Assembly (NCBI GenBank): GCA_905331475.1
Contig: CAJNYU010000026.1
Coordinates: 1-64,000 of the forward strand
Length of the DNA stretch: 64,000 bases
Direction of reading: 5' to 3'
From: Rotaria socialis
Taxonomy: Eukaryota > Rotifera > Eurotatoria > Philodinida > Philodinidae
Positions 13,201-25,646 of the stretch are shown one piece after another. Within the stretch, counting starts at the first letter, position 1. The number at the start of each line of letters is the position of its first letter. The notes beneath the pieces are model-generated. The model was not told the DNA's origin and searched no databases. It was given only the letters and a program-made list of their open reading frames with translations. The position numbers were made by a program, and so were the translations under genes.

Positions 13201-13830
13201 GAAACAAAACAGCAGTTCAATATTTGTTCAATGCTGAGTCGTACGATTTCAACTATCAATATGTGAATCGTTTAGCAAAGCCAATCAAACTTTATCCAGT
13301 TTGAAAAAAAGCAGTTTATATGTTTTTTTTATAGTGTTAACTGTTTTGTAGGGAGATGAGTTCGCCACTCGATGTGTATACAATACAATGAACAAGGACA
13401 CGATCACGCTGGTAAGAATGTAGTTCAGTTGATCGATGCATTACTCTTGTTACTTAGGGTGGTGAACGAACAAAAGATGAAATGTGTCTTCACTTTTTCA
13501 CGTACTATCCTCGAATCGACAATTTTTCTGCATGTTTTACAATGAATACTATAGAATGGTGGCAAAAAATGATGAATTCTACGTAAGTTTGATCGAGTTG
13601 TGTCAAAACTTTATATTTATTTGATAAACAGATCCGAATTCGATTACCAACAAACCAAACAATGGTTGCTCGATCTCAAATGGACGGCAGAATTGGCGGC
13701 GCAGTGGCAAAGATCCTACGATGATGCGCCACTTCATTCTGTGTTTGCTAGAAACGGTCAATTTGAGGATGAAAATCTGGGTCAACCATCGAAGTATGAA
13801 GATTTGAAATCAGCTGAATGTATTAAATAA
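10225..13830 (+). CDS. Copper type II ascorbate-dependent monooxygenase (DBH/MOXD1-like), copy 1
   Basis: Thirteen exons join without a stop into about 577 residues: 10225-10447, 10506-10573, 10644-10793, 11629-11814, 11869-11955, 12459-12641, 12688-12790, 12846-13012, 13064-13121, 13174-13298, 13352-13411, 13458-13582 and 13632-13830. A signal peptide (about residues 1-21) and a DOMON domain (NVADLWWTVDDA, GWISLGISP) precede the two copper domains. All six expected copper ligands are visible: His252-His253 (LVHHLL), His325 (QMHYENP), His404 and His406 (PHTHLQG) and Met479 (KDEMCL). In this family the enzyme hydroxylates an aliphatic carbon of a phenethylamine-type substrate using O2 and ascorbate in the secretory lumen. 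The substrate here is unknown. Introns 3 (835 bp) and 5 (503 bp) are much larger than their counterparts in copy 2. There is no C-terminal hydrophobic tail, so the product may be soluble. It looks intact. Confidence 0.9.
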
Positions 13831-14780
13831 TCAATTTTCAAGAAACAAATCTGTTATTTTGGAAAATTATAGTGGGACTCTTCGCCAAAAAACTTATTCT
13901 TATTGCTTAAATAGTGAATGCATAAATAAATCTAATATACTTTTCATGAGGTGAAACGGCTTTTAACTAGATGTCCGTGGCTCTTTTGAAACTGAAACCG
14001 TGATGGTGTGGGTATCGATTTAGTTTCTTTATCATCGCATACCAACACCCTGATTTTTTATTCTCAAGAAATTTTCAATTCGATGTATTCATCACGTAAT
14101 GAATACGATATGGATTATACCAGTAGTTTTATCAATGAAAAGTTTTGCATCTTAAGATTTTTATTTTGAAGCAGATGAAAATACTAATCTGTCTTTACAT
14201 AAATACTTATGCATCATTCTTGATTTACGTGTTTCATTATATATATTTGAAAATACTGATGAAAACGCATAATTTAACATCATGAAATAATGATAATTGC
14301 TGTCTTATAATAAATTCCATGAGATTAATAACATATATTATAGTTAAAAAGAGAAAACCTTGATTAAATAATTTCATATCAAATCTATACGCTGCGTTCT
14401 TTTAAGTGCATTTCATGTCGAACGCATAAAATACGAGTACACCATTAGCAAATATTTTTTTGTAATGAAATGTCATTTAACACAATTTTTGTTTTGAATA
14501 ATTTAATACTGAGTAAACCTGTATTACTCATTGGTATAGCTGATATCTTATATCATAAAATAAATGTTATCACAATATTCAACGGATTTAATATCAGCGG
14601 CTCTATCTGTCAAGACAAAATACTTTGTTGTTCTACTTAGTATTAAAAATAACCTTTCACCAATAGATTTCAGCGAGCAACACAATGCAAATATATTAAA
14701 CATATTGACATTATCGATCTGTGTATAAGAAAACATTCATACCATAAAAACCTTTTAGTTTTACTAATTAAAAGCAAATC
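13831..14780. other. Spacer between the two monooxygenase genes, with a TGTGGG palindrome
   Basis: AT-rich spacer without a gene. At 14004-14052 GGTGTGGGTATCG is followed by CGCATACCAACACCCT, a degenerate member of the G-arm/C-arm palindrome family. Confidence 0.5.
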
Positions 14781-17285
14781 ATGAAAACATATACTGCTTT
14801 GTGCATAATTCTGTCTGCGTTGATCGTGCAAAAAACGATTGCAACTACAAGTCCACTTACACCATATACTAGCTATCAATTTTCAATTGAACTTGAACAT
14901 AATATAGCTGATCTTTGGTGGACAGTCGATGAAAATCGACAAGAAATTACTTTTGAATTACACATTAAAACGACAGGATGGATTGCTTTAGGTATCAGTC
15001 CAGGTAAGTCACGCTGCTTTTGAAAATAATTCCTTCATCATGTAGCATTTCGCCATTTTGTTTTACTACGAATCATAGCTGGTGGAATGAAAGGTGCAGA
15101 TATTGGACTTGGATGGATTGATTCAACAGGTCAAGTTCATTTTCAAGTATATCATCTCTGTTCTTGTCAATGAAAAAGTCTTATTTATTTCCATATTTAT
15201 AGGATCGATATGCGCACGATTTCGCAAGACCAGTCATCGACAATACAACAACGGATTGGTCTGCAATCAAAGGTCGTGAACAAAATGGTTGGACAGCTAT
15301 TCAATTCAAACGTTTTCTTGATACTTGTGATAGTATGGATGTTCCTATTAAAGTTTGCTATTAATCTATTTCGGCAAACTCTTCTCACATTGCACTGTTT
15401 GTTTAGTCTGGTACTAATATACTTATATATGCCTATGACCTCGAGGATCCTGACATGTCACAAACAGGTGGTATGATAAAGTATCATGAAAATCGACGAG
15501 GTTCACGAATCATTCCACTTCAATCTTATGGCAATCCATCACCGGAAAAAAAATTTGCTGATCTGGACTATTTCGAATTTAAATTACAAAACGTTTGTTT
15601 TTTTCCGATGAAAAATAGCTAGGTCAAGTTAAATTTTCTTTCAGTATGTCGTACCAGCGAATGATACTACTTATCATTGCAAAGTCTATAAGGCACCAAC
15701 TAATTTTCCACAACGAAGACATGCTATTGCTGTAGGCATTAAATTTCTTTCTAAATCTATTCGAACTCCACTCTATTTTTCATTTTGGTAGCATAAAACA
15801 ATGATTGATTCAAATAATCGAGACATAGTCCATCATTTGTTGATGTATGAATGTGATCCTACCGCTGTGTTTGACGATAACAATTTACCAAATGGTTTAT
15901 GTGACGATATTAATGAACAGATTATTGCATGTTCGTCAAATATTGCTACTGGATGGGCTGTCGGTGGTGAAGATGTAGATTTTGAAAATAGAAAAATCTT
16001 CTCTCAAACGTGTTTTTGTTTACTTACATAGATAGTGGACCTTCCAGAAATCACTGGATATCCGGTTGGTGGTGATTTTGAGATAAAATATTACATGGTT
16101 CAAATGCACTATGATAATCCAAAGTTAATGCCAAGTATGAAGTTTTATTCAATATAGATGATAATTTATCTCGCTATTTTGTTCGTTAATTTAGATCGTC
16201 GTGACAGTTCAGGCATTCGCTTTTATCTTGGAAAAGAACTTCGTCAATACGATCTCGGTTATCTCTCACTTACTGTATTTGCAACTCCTGTTGCTATTGC
16301 TATTCCACCAAAAGTGGATCGATTCATAATTGATACATATTGTCCAGCAGTGGTTACGAAAGTAAATCGAAGTTTTTGGTTTGAATGCAGAAATTCATTC
16401 CGCTATATTATAGAGTTTTCCACAGTCGGGAATAACAGTTGTTGGTGCATTTCCCCATACTCATTTACAAGGTAGAGTCAAACTGTCTATATTAATACTA
16501 TAAAATTTTCTTCTAAAAAGGTCAAAGCGTATGGACAAAAATCATTCGAAATAAAAAAGCAGTTGAATATTTATTTAATGCTGAAGCATATGATTTCAAT
16601 TATCAATTTGAAAATATTCTACCAAAGCCCATCAAACTATATCCGGTAGACTCCTTTTATTTTTGTTTCTGTTATTCTACAGTACAGTTATTTTAGGGTG
16701 ATGAATTAGCTACTCGATGCGTTTATCGTACAACAAATAAGAATGAAATAAGTTTGGTAGGATACTTGATGCACTATTAGGTTGTTTTGCTAAAAGGAAT
16801 ATTTAGGGTGGCGAAAAAACCAAGAATGAAATGTGCATGCAGATGTTTATGTATTATCCTCGCATGAAGAATTTTTATGGTTGCTCAACAATCAATTCTT
16901 TAGAATCATGGAGTAAATTGATGAATAGTTCTGCGTAAGTTCGGATGTATGATTTTTAGAACTCAGGGTTTCTTATGGAATAGTTTTTGTTTAAAGATCA
17001 TCCTTCGACTTTGAAGTATTTCGAAAATGGTTAATGGAGCTGAAGTGGACACCAGAGTTAGCTGAACAATGGCAGAAGTTTTATAATGATGCTCCACGTG
17101 TCGTTATTTCCGGTCCTACAGGCAATTTCACCATAACAAATCTAACTAGGTTGCCTGATTATGAAGATTTAAAACCAGCAGAATGCAAAAGAAGTATTAC
17201 AAATACTGCTATTCGTTCAGTGTTCTTATCTATGTTTTTCACTTTTACTTCGTTTTTTGTAACAATAGCATCCCGTCTTTTTTAA
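14781..17285 (+). CDS. Copper type II ascorbate-dependent monooxygenase (DBH/MOXD1-like), copy 2
   Basis: Thirteen exons give about 608 residues: 14781-15003, 15079-15146, 15203-15352, 15407-15592, 15645-15731, 15792-15974, 16032-16134, 16195-16361, 16414-16471, 16521-16645, 16697-16756, 16807-16934 and 16997-17285. Exons 1-11 have exactly the same lengths and phases as in the upstream copy, so the pair is a tandem duplication. It has a signal peptide, a DOMON domain (NIADLWWTVDEN) and the copper ligands His252-His253, His325, His404, His406 and Met479. It differs from copy 1 by one extra codon in exon 12 and a longer C-terminus ending in a hydrophobic stretch (FLSMFFTFTSFFVTIA). That suggests membrane anchoring, as in MOXD1-type proteins, or a GPI signal. 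Introns are all short (45-75 bp). It looks intact. Confidence 0.92.
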
Positions 17286-18158
17286 TTGAAAAGCGTTGCA
17301 GAACTACAGTAGAGCTTATAGATCACAGTACGACTGATGTTCATAGATAAATAATTACTAAAATCTATGTCGTAAATTCTTAATATAATAATCAAGAGAA
17401 TTAATGTGCTTTTTCTATGAAAATGAAAAACTTGAGAAGTATTACAGTATTTAAGAAGGATTTTTGGAAATATATTCATGAGATATGAGCGAATCCTATC
17501 GGCATCCTCTCGGATACACATATAAGTCCGAAATACGAGTATTAATAGTTAGTCAAACATCGTATTTTGCTGATCGATATTTTCTAGTTGCATAAATCGA
17601 AGCGGATTGCTCAGTCCATACTTTTAAAAGGCGATGTTCTTCACGAAACAAGGCACTCACAAACCAATAAAACCACGTCGATATTTATGTTTAGGTCACA
17701 CATATTTTGAATCCAAAACATAAGATCATCAATTAGTTTCATAGAATATCTATGGACACTCTGATCTCAAGAGTTTAAATGTTGATAGGATGAGTTCATA
17801 AACTACATGTTTTGTGATAAGCGATCAAGACCAGATTCATACAGCATGTTTCCAGAATTTGCAACATATTCCTTTTACTCTTAATTCATATTTTGGCTTC
17901 CTTGATGTCACATTTTAGTCACCAACAGTAATCTACCCAGTCTTGTAAGCGATATCGCATGTACTGCGAGGCTACTGAATTCAACTGCGTTCTATTATAT
18001 AGTAATTAAAAAGTGTACATAACGAAAAAATTAAGATATTATTGTAATAACACATCTAGTTGTTGGACAATGAAAAATACGACACCACGAGTATAAGTAA
18101 TTTATTTAAAATAAGCACTGAGTATTAACGCAGATACATCAAGAAAAAGTAGAGTAGA
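17286..18158. other. Convergent intergenic region
   Basis: Lies between the 3' ends of the plus-strand monooxygenase gene and the minus-strand VWA7-like gene. AT-rich, no open frame worth naming and no repeat that I recognise. Confidence 0.5.
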
Positions 18159-20607
18159 TTATTTAGTGCCAATGAAATGGGTCGGAGCTTCAAAATGAAT
18201 TTCTGAATTTTGCACGAAGAATGGAACAATTTGTTCATACAGAAAAACAATTGGACCGGTGCCGATTTTTTCATTATTGAATGCTTGCAGAGTGAATATC
18301 AAGGGAATGAATCGAACTGTTTCGTTTTTCAATGGATATTGATCAGTATCGATTGTGACGGAATCATTTCTAATTGCTCTCGACTTTATTGAGTACCATG
18401 TTGCGTTTCTTAATACATCATTGATATCCAATTGTATATACAAAGATTCGTCGGGCGTCGGCATAATTTTGAATTGTATAAGTTACATTGAGACGCTTAC
18501 CACTAGTTGCAACTAAAGGTTGATTATTAATAAGCATTATGATTCGACTCGTCTCAATCAGTGCTCGTCCTTCTCGATAAACAAGAGTACCATCTCGCCG
18601 ACCAATGCTAGTACGAATGCGAAAACTTTCCGATGGAACGCTGATCGTTTCAACGAAAGTATCTGTTGCCCGATAATTAATCAAGATTTTACCGTCAGTA
18701 CTGATCAATTCAACCGAACTATTCAATGCTTCGCTCGATTTATCACATGTGGTAATTGCAAGTGCTCTACTTTGGTTAAACAGAGGAGGTGTGGCGACTA
18801 TTCGACCAAAGTTATTGGATAATTGTGCATATAATTGTGTTCGACATCGAAATTCACTCTTCACATTCACCTCAATGGCACAGTCTTCACTGCACTGGTA
18901 ATTCCATTGACCTATATTGGACTTATTCATCACATCGATAGTGAATATTTGCAGATAATTACTTTCAAAAGATGGAGTTAGGCGTAATGTTGAACCCATT
19001 GGATCTATTAAGCGCAAAATAAGCGATGGACTCGATGATACAACGTTGATACGGAGTGATGTTGCAGTTCTATCGATCATAAATATGCCACTATGATGAT
19101 TGGCCATGGATTTGAATAGAATGCACTCGTAGCCGAATGCTTCTTCTAGGCGACGATAAATAAATTCTCGATTTATTGTCCGTTGCGTAATGTCCATATT
19201 GATGAAAAGACCACTGATTGAATCTGCAAAATAAGTAAGCTCATTGATTGTTTGATTTTGGGTATCCACGAATAAAACATCAATCTTAGCCTGTTTTAAT
19301 CGCGCCAAAGCTCTAGTAGACCCTTGTGAATATAATTTATTAGAGGGCGCATCAGTGAAAAAGAATACCATTGATTCAGATTCACAAAATTTAAGTGCCT
19401 CGTTCAAAGCATCGTAATAGTGGTCGGATGATTGTTGAAGTTCGTCTTCATTTAATGCGCCAATGGCATCGAGAAAATCACTGATATTTGTTACAACATG
19501 TAGAGGTCCCCAATGAGAACCATTGAATGGTGAAACAATGTAATTTGTAGGTTTGTTAGGTAGATCTGTCACTAAGTCGACCAGTTTAGCGGTTACAACT
19601 TCGATCATGTCCACTGAGAATTGCAATCGATTGCTATTATCGATTACAAATACGAGACTAAATGCATTCGTAAGACCGAGAAATCTACCAAATGCATTAG
19701 TACTTGTCGATGACCAAAGTTCGTTCAGCACTTTGACAGTGGCTTTATATGCAACAGATGCTGCTTCTTGATGTAAATGTCCGTGTGAAAAGTGCAAACC
19801 GTCCTTACGAATACCTTCACAATATTTACTGTTATTACCAGGAAAATAGCATAAATATCCATGATGACACTTGCCAGGTGGATTTTTCACTGGATAGAAG
19901 TAGGAAAAATAACCACTTGTCAAGTATTTATCGACTATCAAATTATTCCGAACACAGTATTCGTCTGAGCCAAGACAAGTTTTGCAGGTCTTTGTTCTTT
20001 TGTCCGCAACAGAACCGAGACGGCGACCAGCAGTTAGATCTTTATTTGGTTCACGCATACCTAATTCAACCCAATTTGAATGACTGTAGAAGTCTTGTAT
20101 AGAATGAAGCATGAACCCGAAAATCATACGCGCTTGTGTCCATTCGAGCCGTGCTACGCTTGATTGAACTGCTTGTGATAACATCGCCACGAATTTTACG
20201 CCATCTTCGAATTCTTCATTATCAAAGTGAGCATGGGGAGCAGGGTCAAAAATCAAATCGGTCATGATATTGGCTAAGGCAATCTCTTGCCGTGCTAGAC
20301 GAAAAAATATTGGATTAATGTCGAGCTTCTCTAGTTCTCTTGCGATGATCATGTGAAAATCTCTACAGTTACCATCGGTTGTTTGAAATTTTGTCTCTAA
20401 GTCATTGTGATCATAAACATGTTGGAAATACGTTATTACTATTCTGTAGAGAGCACATGTGGTGATCACATAGTGATTAGATTCTTTTATGTCGAGTGAT
20501 GTTGGCTGACCGAGGAATTTTCCACCAGTTTTAAAACACGTTACATTGCTGAGTAACATGTCAATGCCGATAACGGCAATTAGCATGAGTAGATATCTTG
20601 ATTTCAT
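18159..20607 (-). CDS. Secreted Het-C / von Willebrand factor A protein (VWA7-like), 3' frameshift
   Basis: An uninterrupted frame of 729 codons runs from the ATG at 20607 to 18418. It has a signal peptide (YLLMLIAVIGIDMLLSNVTC) and an N-terminal Het-C-like region with the signature FMLHSIQDFYSHSNWVELG near residue 170. A VWA-like domain follows (FSLVFVIDNSNRLQFS near residue 325, then ESMVFFFTDAPSNKL); its metal-site motif is degenerate (DNSNR instead of DxSxS). A beta-rich C-terminal part completes it. This domain order is that of VWA7. The frame then runs into GYQ-stop, while the next frame (18464-18159) continues plausibly (DESLYIQLDINDVLRN ... GPIVFLYEQ). There is therefore a one-base shift near 18460, either a real lesion near the end or a sequence error. 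The gene is single-exon over its visible length, unlike its neighbours. Function in rotifers is unknown. Confidence 0.8.
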
Positions 20608-21119
20608 TCGTTCTTCTTTAAAAGTAAATAAATAATACGTATTACATCAGTCATAAACAAAAAGTTCTATTAAAATTCTGTAGTAAGTACTAATCAATAG
20701 CATACACTCAAAAAGGATTTTATCCATCGAGAAAGAGTCAAGACAATACGGTAGAAATTTTCAAAATTATATTTCAATCAATAACACTATATGTATGAAG
20801 ACTTGATGAATTGCAATAGTAATGAAAATATGGACGCTAACCCTATGGATACAGTAAATGATTTTTAATCTGTTTGAAATTTGATTACTTACCAGCTATA
20901 TATTTACTGAAAACAACCTTCACCAAATAAATGAATGCATCAGTTTGCTTGTTGAATTGACTTTTTGTTCCAATCTAAAAATTCATAATGATGTCTGGCT
21001 CATAGTGTATCATTTTTTTTGTATTTCAACTCTAGTTAAAAGAGTTTCATCTTTCACAAATTTAACTAGCTCTTCAATGATGTTTTTTTTTCATACCAAT
21101 CAGAGCGAGAACTAGTACA
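20608..21119. other. Upstream region of the VWA7-like gene
   Basis: AT-rich. It would hold the promoter of the minus-strand gene but shows no clear motif or gene. Confidence 0.4.
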
Positions 21120-21300
21120 AATACAGCAAGTAAAAGTATTTTACTTGTACTTGAAATTATTTACTTTTACTTTTACTTGTCGTTTCACAAGTATACTTGC
21201 TCCTCTACTTGTACTTAGAAAAAAATACTTGCTACTTGTACTTGCCTTTCAAGTAAAGTATTTGGTGCTTATACTTCTACTATAGGAAAAGTACTTGATA
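21120..21300. repeat. ACTTGTACTT-rich dispersed repeat
   Basis: Many copies of TACTTGTACTT and AAGTAAAAGTA in both orientations are packed into 180 bp. The composition resembles the interior of the short element at 38679-38894, so it may be a diverged member of that family. No clean terminal repeats are visible. Confidence 0.5.
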
Positions 21301-21303
21301 GTT

Positions 21304-21570
21304 CCCAGGTCGAACAGTCTGACCTGGAAACGGCCGGTTCCGGTTAGTTCTGTTGATTTTGTGGAAGCAGTATTCCGGTTGGAAAACTTTCAGATTTTTT
21401 TCCGGTGATTTCCGATCAACTCCCGCCGGAAAGTCCGGCCGTATATTTGACCGGAATACTACTTCCATGTTCCAGCGATTTCCCGTGTTTTCCTGCAGGA
21501 TATGGTGACTTTCCCGCATATTCCCTGGAGTATCCTACGGGATCCGGTGGCTGGAATGTTCGGGTGTGGG
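21304..21570. repeat. CCCAGG-ended palindromic element with CCGG-rich interior
   Basis: Starts CCCAGGTCGAACAGTC and ends near AATGTTCGGG. The interior is filled with CCGG, TTCCGG and CCGGAA words on both strands. It shares its ends with the elements at 23421, 38010 and 45667 but not its interior. It has no coding capacity. Confidence 0.6.
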
Positions 21571-22515
21571 TTATACTGAGTGAGTCATAATAAATGGAAC
21601 ATATGAGTACGAAGTACTCTTCCCTAAGTGCAAATGCTTTGGTCCGAGCTTTGATACCAATTTGTTTTCATAAACATATGATCATGATTTCTTCATGTGA
21701 TAGAAAACGATGTACTATTAAAAACGCGAAGATGTCACTCTTTAAGTAGGCCACTAGATAAAGAAAGTCCTACAGTACTTTTTTAAGTACTCAATATTAC
21801 AAACAATATAAATAAAAGAATATTTAGAGCTGTTGTCAAAGGAGAAAAACGCATGATTATGAACATTTATCATTCATCTTTGAGTTGAATAATCGAACCT
21901 TATCGTATAAACGATATTTTAATCGTTTTGCTTCTACCTCGAAAGAAAGCGAAAAGATGATAGTGAAATAAGAATACACTAAAATTAATACCATGATGAA
22001 AATAAAATCCTGATGACCTTAATGCTGTTCGGCAAAATTCAATATGAGAGATAGTCTTTTATGCTTCTTAGTGAGAAACCATATGTCGCCTCCAAAAAAC
22101 AAAATATCCATTATCTTCACCCACATTGCCAATCATACATTTTTACAATAGAATATGCCTCAAGACGAGGCTGAGATATATCGAATAGAATTCGTACCGT
22201 TGCTCCGTAAATCATTCGTTCGTTTTTCTCCATTACACAAACGACGATGCGCAGTAATTTAGTCTCATCAGATTTGTTTTCATACATTTAATGACAATAT
22301 AACGTTCAAACATTGAGGGTGTGTGTATCATTAAAGAAAATAATTTCTGATTACTAATATGACATAATAGATTCTGCTTGAGCAGTTACAATAAGGCATA
22401 AAGTGAGACAGCAGCTCTCTTTAAAAAAAAAGAAACGTTTGCATCGAACAACTTGCGTCATTGGAATCATTTTTTACGATTTTGTTTAATGCATTTTCAG
22501 AATCTTGTCGTATGA
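21571..22515. other. No recognisable feature
   Basis: AT-rich sequence with no gene and no strong repeat. Confidence 0.4.
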
Positions 22516-22519
22516 TTAA

Positions 22520-24613
22520 CCCTTTACCGCCGGGTGTTGCCATTTGGCAACATTCAGTTAATATTTTGAGATGGATTGACTTATACAAAGAGTGTATTAC
22601 GTTTTCACAATATGATAATTACTACGACACAATTTAACACAAATTAATAATTTAAAAGCCAAAAAAAACTTTCACTGAAAAAGGAACCTTACTTATTCGA
22701 AATGCCCCAAAAAGGCATCGGAAGATTAAAAATAATTTTCTATCTGTTGTAATAATCACTATGGAAAAACAATTACTGATTCATTTTTGTTAGTAAAGTT
22801 GTTCCATATTATGTTACTAAAATTTCTTAGCCGGCGTACTCTAATAATAAAATATAATGATGTTGCCATTTGGCAATAGCCGACCGTAAAGGGACAAAAG
22901 TTTCTAAAAAATTTATTTTCGTTTGTAATGATCAAATCAAGGTATTTTACAGCGTTTTCACTTCAGCATATGTATCTTTGAAAAACAACAGCTATTTTTG
23001 CACCTATGAGAAGGCATCTTCAATATTTTTATTATGAGATTGTATACGTGCATGTTGCAATCAAAGCGTAAAATATGATGAAAAGTACTGCTATTGAAAA
23101 AAACTTCTATTTTTTTGTCGAGAGTTTTTCATTTCTTCATGAGAAAAGAAAAACAATTCAGTTGTTTAGTGTCTTTGCGCTGGAGTCCCTTACTAGTCGG
23201 CAACATTTTGTCTGAATAATATGAACATGTTGTTTCTTAACATGTTCAAATAGCCCTGAGAGCGAGTGTGAATAATTGAACGAAATGTACTATTGCTGTT
23301 TGTATTATATACTAAAGCCATCCATCGCGCAGTATTATCATTCGTGAAAACGACGTAACAAAAAATAACTTTTTCAAATTTTTGACCCATTATGGCCGGC
23401 TGTTGCGAAATGGCAACATACCCCAGGTCGAACTCACCCCATCGGATCCGATGGGATTGCGTCGGAAGTCGTCGGAATCCTTGGTATCAGATTCCGACAG
23501 GAAGTTGTCGGGTGTCGAAAAGTGCCGGAATAGCCCGGATCCTGTCGTAACCCCGAAAATCCGACATTTTCCGACACCCGACAACTTCCTGTCAGAATCC
23601 GATACCAAGGATTCCGACGATTTCCGACGCATTCCCATCGGATCCGATAAAATCCGATAATTTTCCGCTGGGATCCGACTGTCGGATTGTTCATCCTGGG
23701 ACAGTTTTTGTAATAAAAAATAATATTTTTGTTTCAAAGGTTATTTTTTCGTTATACTTATGCTGGGCGGCGATTCGACCTATATTTCCTCTATTTTCAA
23801 AAACGTTCTACTTTTGTCCTATATTTTAATGAAAATTCCTATTCTTCCTATATTTTAACGAAGCAAGTAGAAAATTTCCAAAAACCTCTTAATTTTGCTA
23901 TTGCCTTTAGACGAAAAAAACTTTTAATGTGTATAATCATGTGTTTTGGACAAATTCTTGTATTATAGTGACATTTGTTTTAAATAGTATTTTTCCTTTC
24001 GCCCATTTAGTGGGCTGATTGAGAAATTGTTTAATACTAAGTACAAAATACAAAATAGTTCAAAAGAAAAAAACATTCACAAAATGATCTCATGTACAAT
24101 TTTTGGGTTTTTAGCGAGGTTTTAGTTAGATATAAAAGCTGTATATATATGCACCCCTGGAAAAAATAAGTTTCACTCTGTATTTTGAAGATACTGTTAC
24201 CAAAAGAACATCTTTTTTTTAAAGTAACGACATCTNTTTTTCATGTATCTGGTTTTTCAAAGTTTATGATCTACTTTACTGTTATTTATCGATTTGTGAA
24301 AAACTTTTATAATGATCCTCGAATTAGCGACTTATTTCCGTAGAAAAAATTACATAAGGATGTTGGCTACAGTTGAACTGTTTACAACAGGTTCATTAAA
24401 ACGATTTTCGAGCAGGGCAGTTAGAAAATAGCAAAACAATTCAACAGAAACTATGTATAAAACATCCTATATTTTTGACAACCTTGATCCTCTAAGGATT
24501 CCTATATTTTTAAACAAGTGCAATCGGAGGCCAGTACTTATGATACAACAATAAGAAATATGTGGAAAAAGAATTTTTTTGCTATTCGCCTTCTAGAAGC
24601 CGGCGGTAAAGGG
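22520..24613. mobile_element. piggyBac-like non-autonomous DNA transposon
   Basis: The left end is TTAA then CCCTTTACCGCCGG. The right end is its exact mirror, CCGGCGGTAAAGGG then TTAA (24614-24617). TTAA target duplication and CCC-starting terminal repeats are the marks of the piggyBac superfamily. Just inside the left end is the palindrome GTTGCCATTTGGCAAC. The same word recurs at about 22862, where it is followed by ACCGTAAAGGG (an internal copy of a right end), and a variant sits at 23404, so the element is internally rearranged. No transposase frame is visible in the 2.1 kb. A CCCAGG-ended palindrome is inserted at 23421-23700. One N lies at about 24236. Confidence 0.8.
23421..23700. repeat. 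CCCAGG-ended long palindrome nested in the piggyBac-like element
   Basis: Starts CCCCAGGTCGAAC and ends GTTCATCCTGGG. The two halves are near-perfect reverse complements over about 110 bp each (left AATCCTTGGTATCAGATTCC, right GAATCCGATACCAAGGATTC), around a loop near 23530-23560. The interior is dominated by TCGGATCCGA-like words. Open frames seen here on both strands are a consequence of the palindrome and not genes. Confidence 0.8.
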
Positions 24614-24853
24614 TTAACATTGCTTTATCTGTGTCAAAAATAAAATACTCTTTTAAATCTCGATTGGAGAAACAGAGATTTAGGTAAAGTATTAGATAAA
24701 TACAAGATATGAATTGTAATAAAAAAAAGCAATGTAGATCGCTGATATTCTGCTTATATCTTTGATGGGACAATTTTAACGATAATAAATAAATATTCGA
24801 GAAAATCGTCTTCAATCAAGATACAATTTGTTTGTACACGAAGAAGCAGGTAA

Positions 24854-25646
24854 CTAGCTATTTTTGAATCCTTGAAGTATTGTTTCCGCCATTTCATCGG
24901 TCGTTGCATCAGCATCAATCGAGTGAATATTCTCTACACGACGATATATTGCATCGAGCCGCTCTCGAAATGTATTGTCAGATGCCAGTTGTTGTTCTTC
25001 GGGATCCATTGGCTCTTGCGAGTGTCGCTGAGCGATGCGTCCACGCCGCTTGTCCTCGTTCAAATACAAGTAGACAACATAGGAAGGTCGTACAAGATGA
25101 TTAGGCCAAGGAAGAGGATTTTCAATTGATGCCAAATCAAGATTATCTTGATGAGCAAGTTGATAGGCGATGGTTGATGGCCAATATCGATCAAGAACCC
25201 ATACAGTTGTATGAGAAGATGATGCAAGTTTATGAGACGCGACTATATTACACAAAGAATAATAACTACGCCTCACATATTCGTTTTGTGCATCGAAATA
25301 GGCACGAAACGGACGTATACTATCTGGTAGTGTGGGCAAAAGACTAAAACCGGGATTCTGTGCGAGTTTGTTGGCTAGCGTTGTCTTACCAACTCCATCA
25401 AATCCTAGAAGAAATCGATACACATCCTGATCATATGATTCAATAGAATTTATACTATTCACCTTCGAGATTTATACATCGAATGACATGGCAATTATCG
25501 ATACTAGTATTTCCATCATTCGACAAATTATTCTGAACATTTTCTAATGTCTCCAGAAACTCTTCTCGGTTACAAAATGTCGACGACGATACAATATGAT
25601 CACGAAGAGTATTCACGACTTCCAATGGTGTTTGATACATTGTCAT
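24854..25646 (-). CDS. UMP-CMP/thymidylate kinase family protein (CMPK2-like)
   Basis: Two exons, 25646-25463 and 25404-24854, separated by a 58 bp intron, join to a 244-residue protein. The junction rebuilds the nucleotide-binding loop: NLEG + FDGVGKTT (GxxGxGKT, residues 62-70). Downstream are RRSYYSLCNIVAS, the DRYWPSTIAYQLA segment matching the DRYWHSTATYAIA region remembered from vertebrate CMPK2, a WPNHL segment and a lid-like stretch rich in Arg (NEDKRRGRIAQRH). CMPK2 phosphorylates dCMP/dUMP/CMP in mitochondria. This protein is shorter than the vertebrate enzyme (about 450 residues) and lacks most of its N-terminal region. The start at 25646 is the first ATG in frame. Targeting is not evident. 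The gene looks intact. Confidence 0.8.

Noticed and set aside
23382-23737. Frames on both strands with mirrored peptides
   Set aside because: They arise because the region is a long palindrome; the same peptide is read on each strand.
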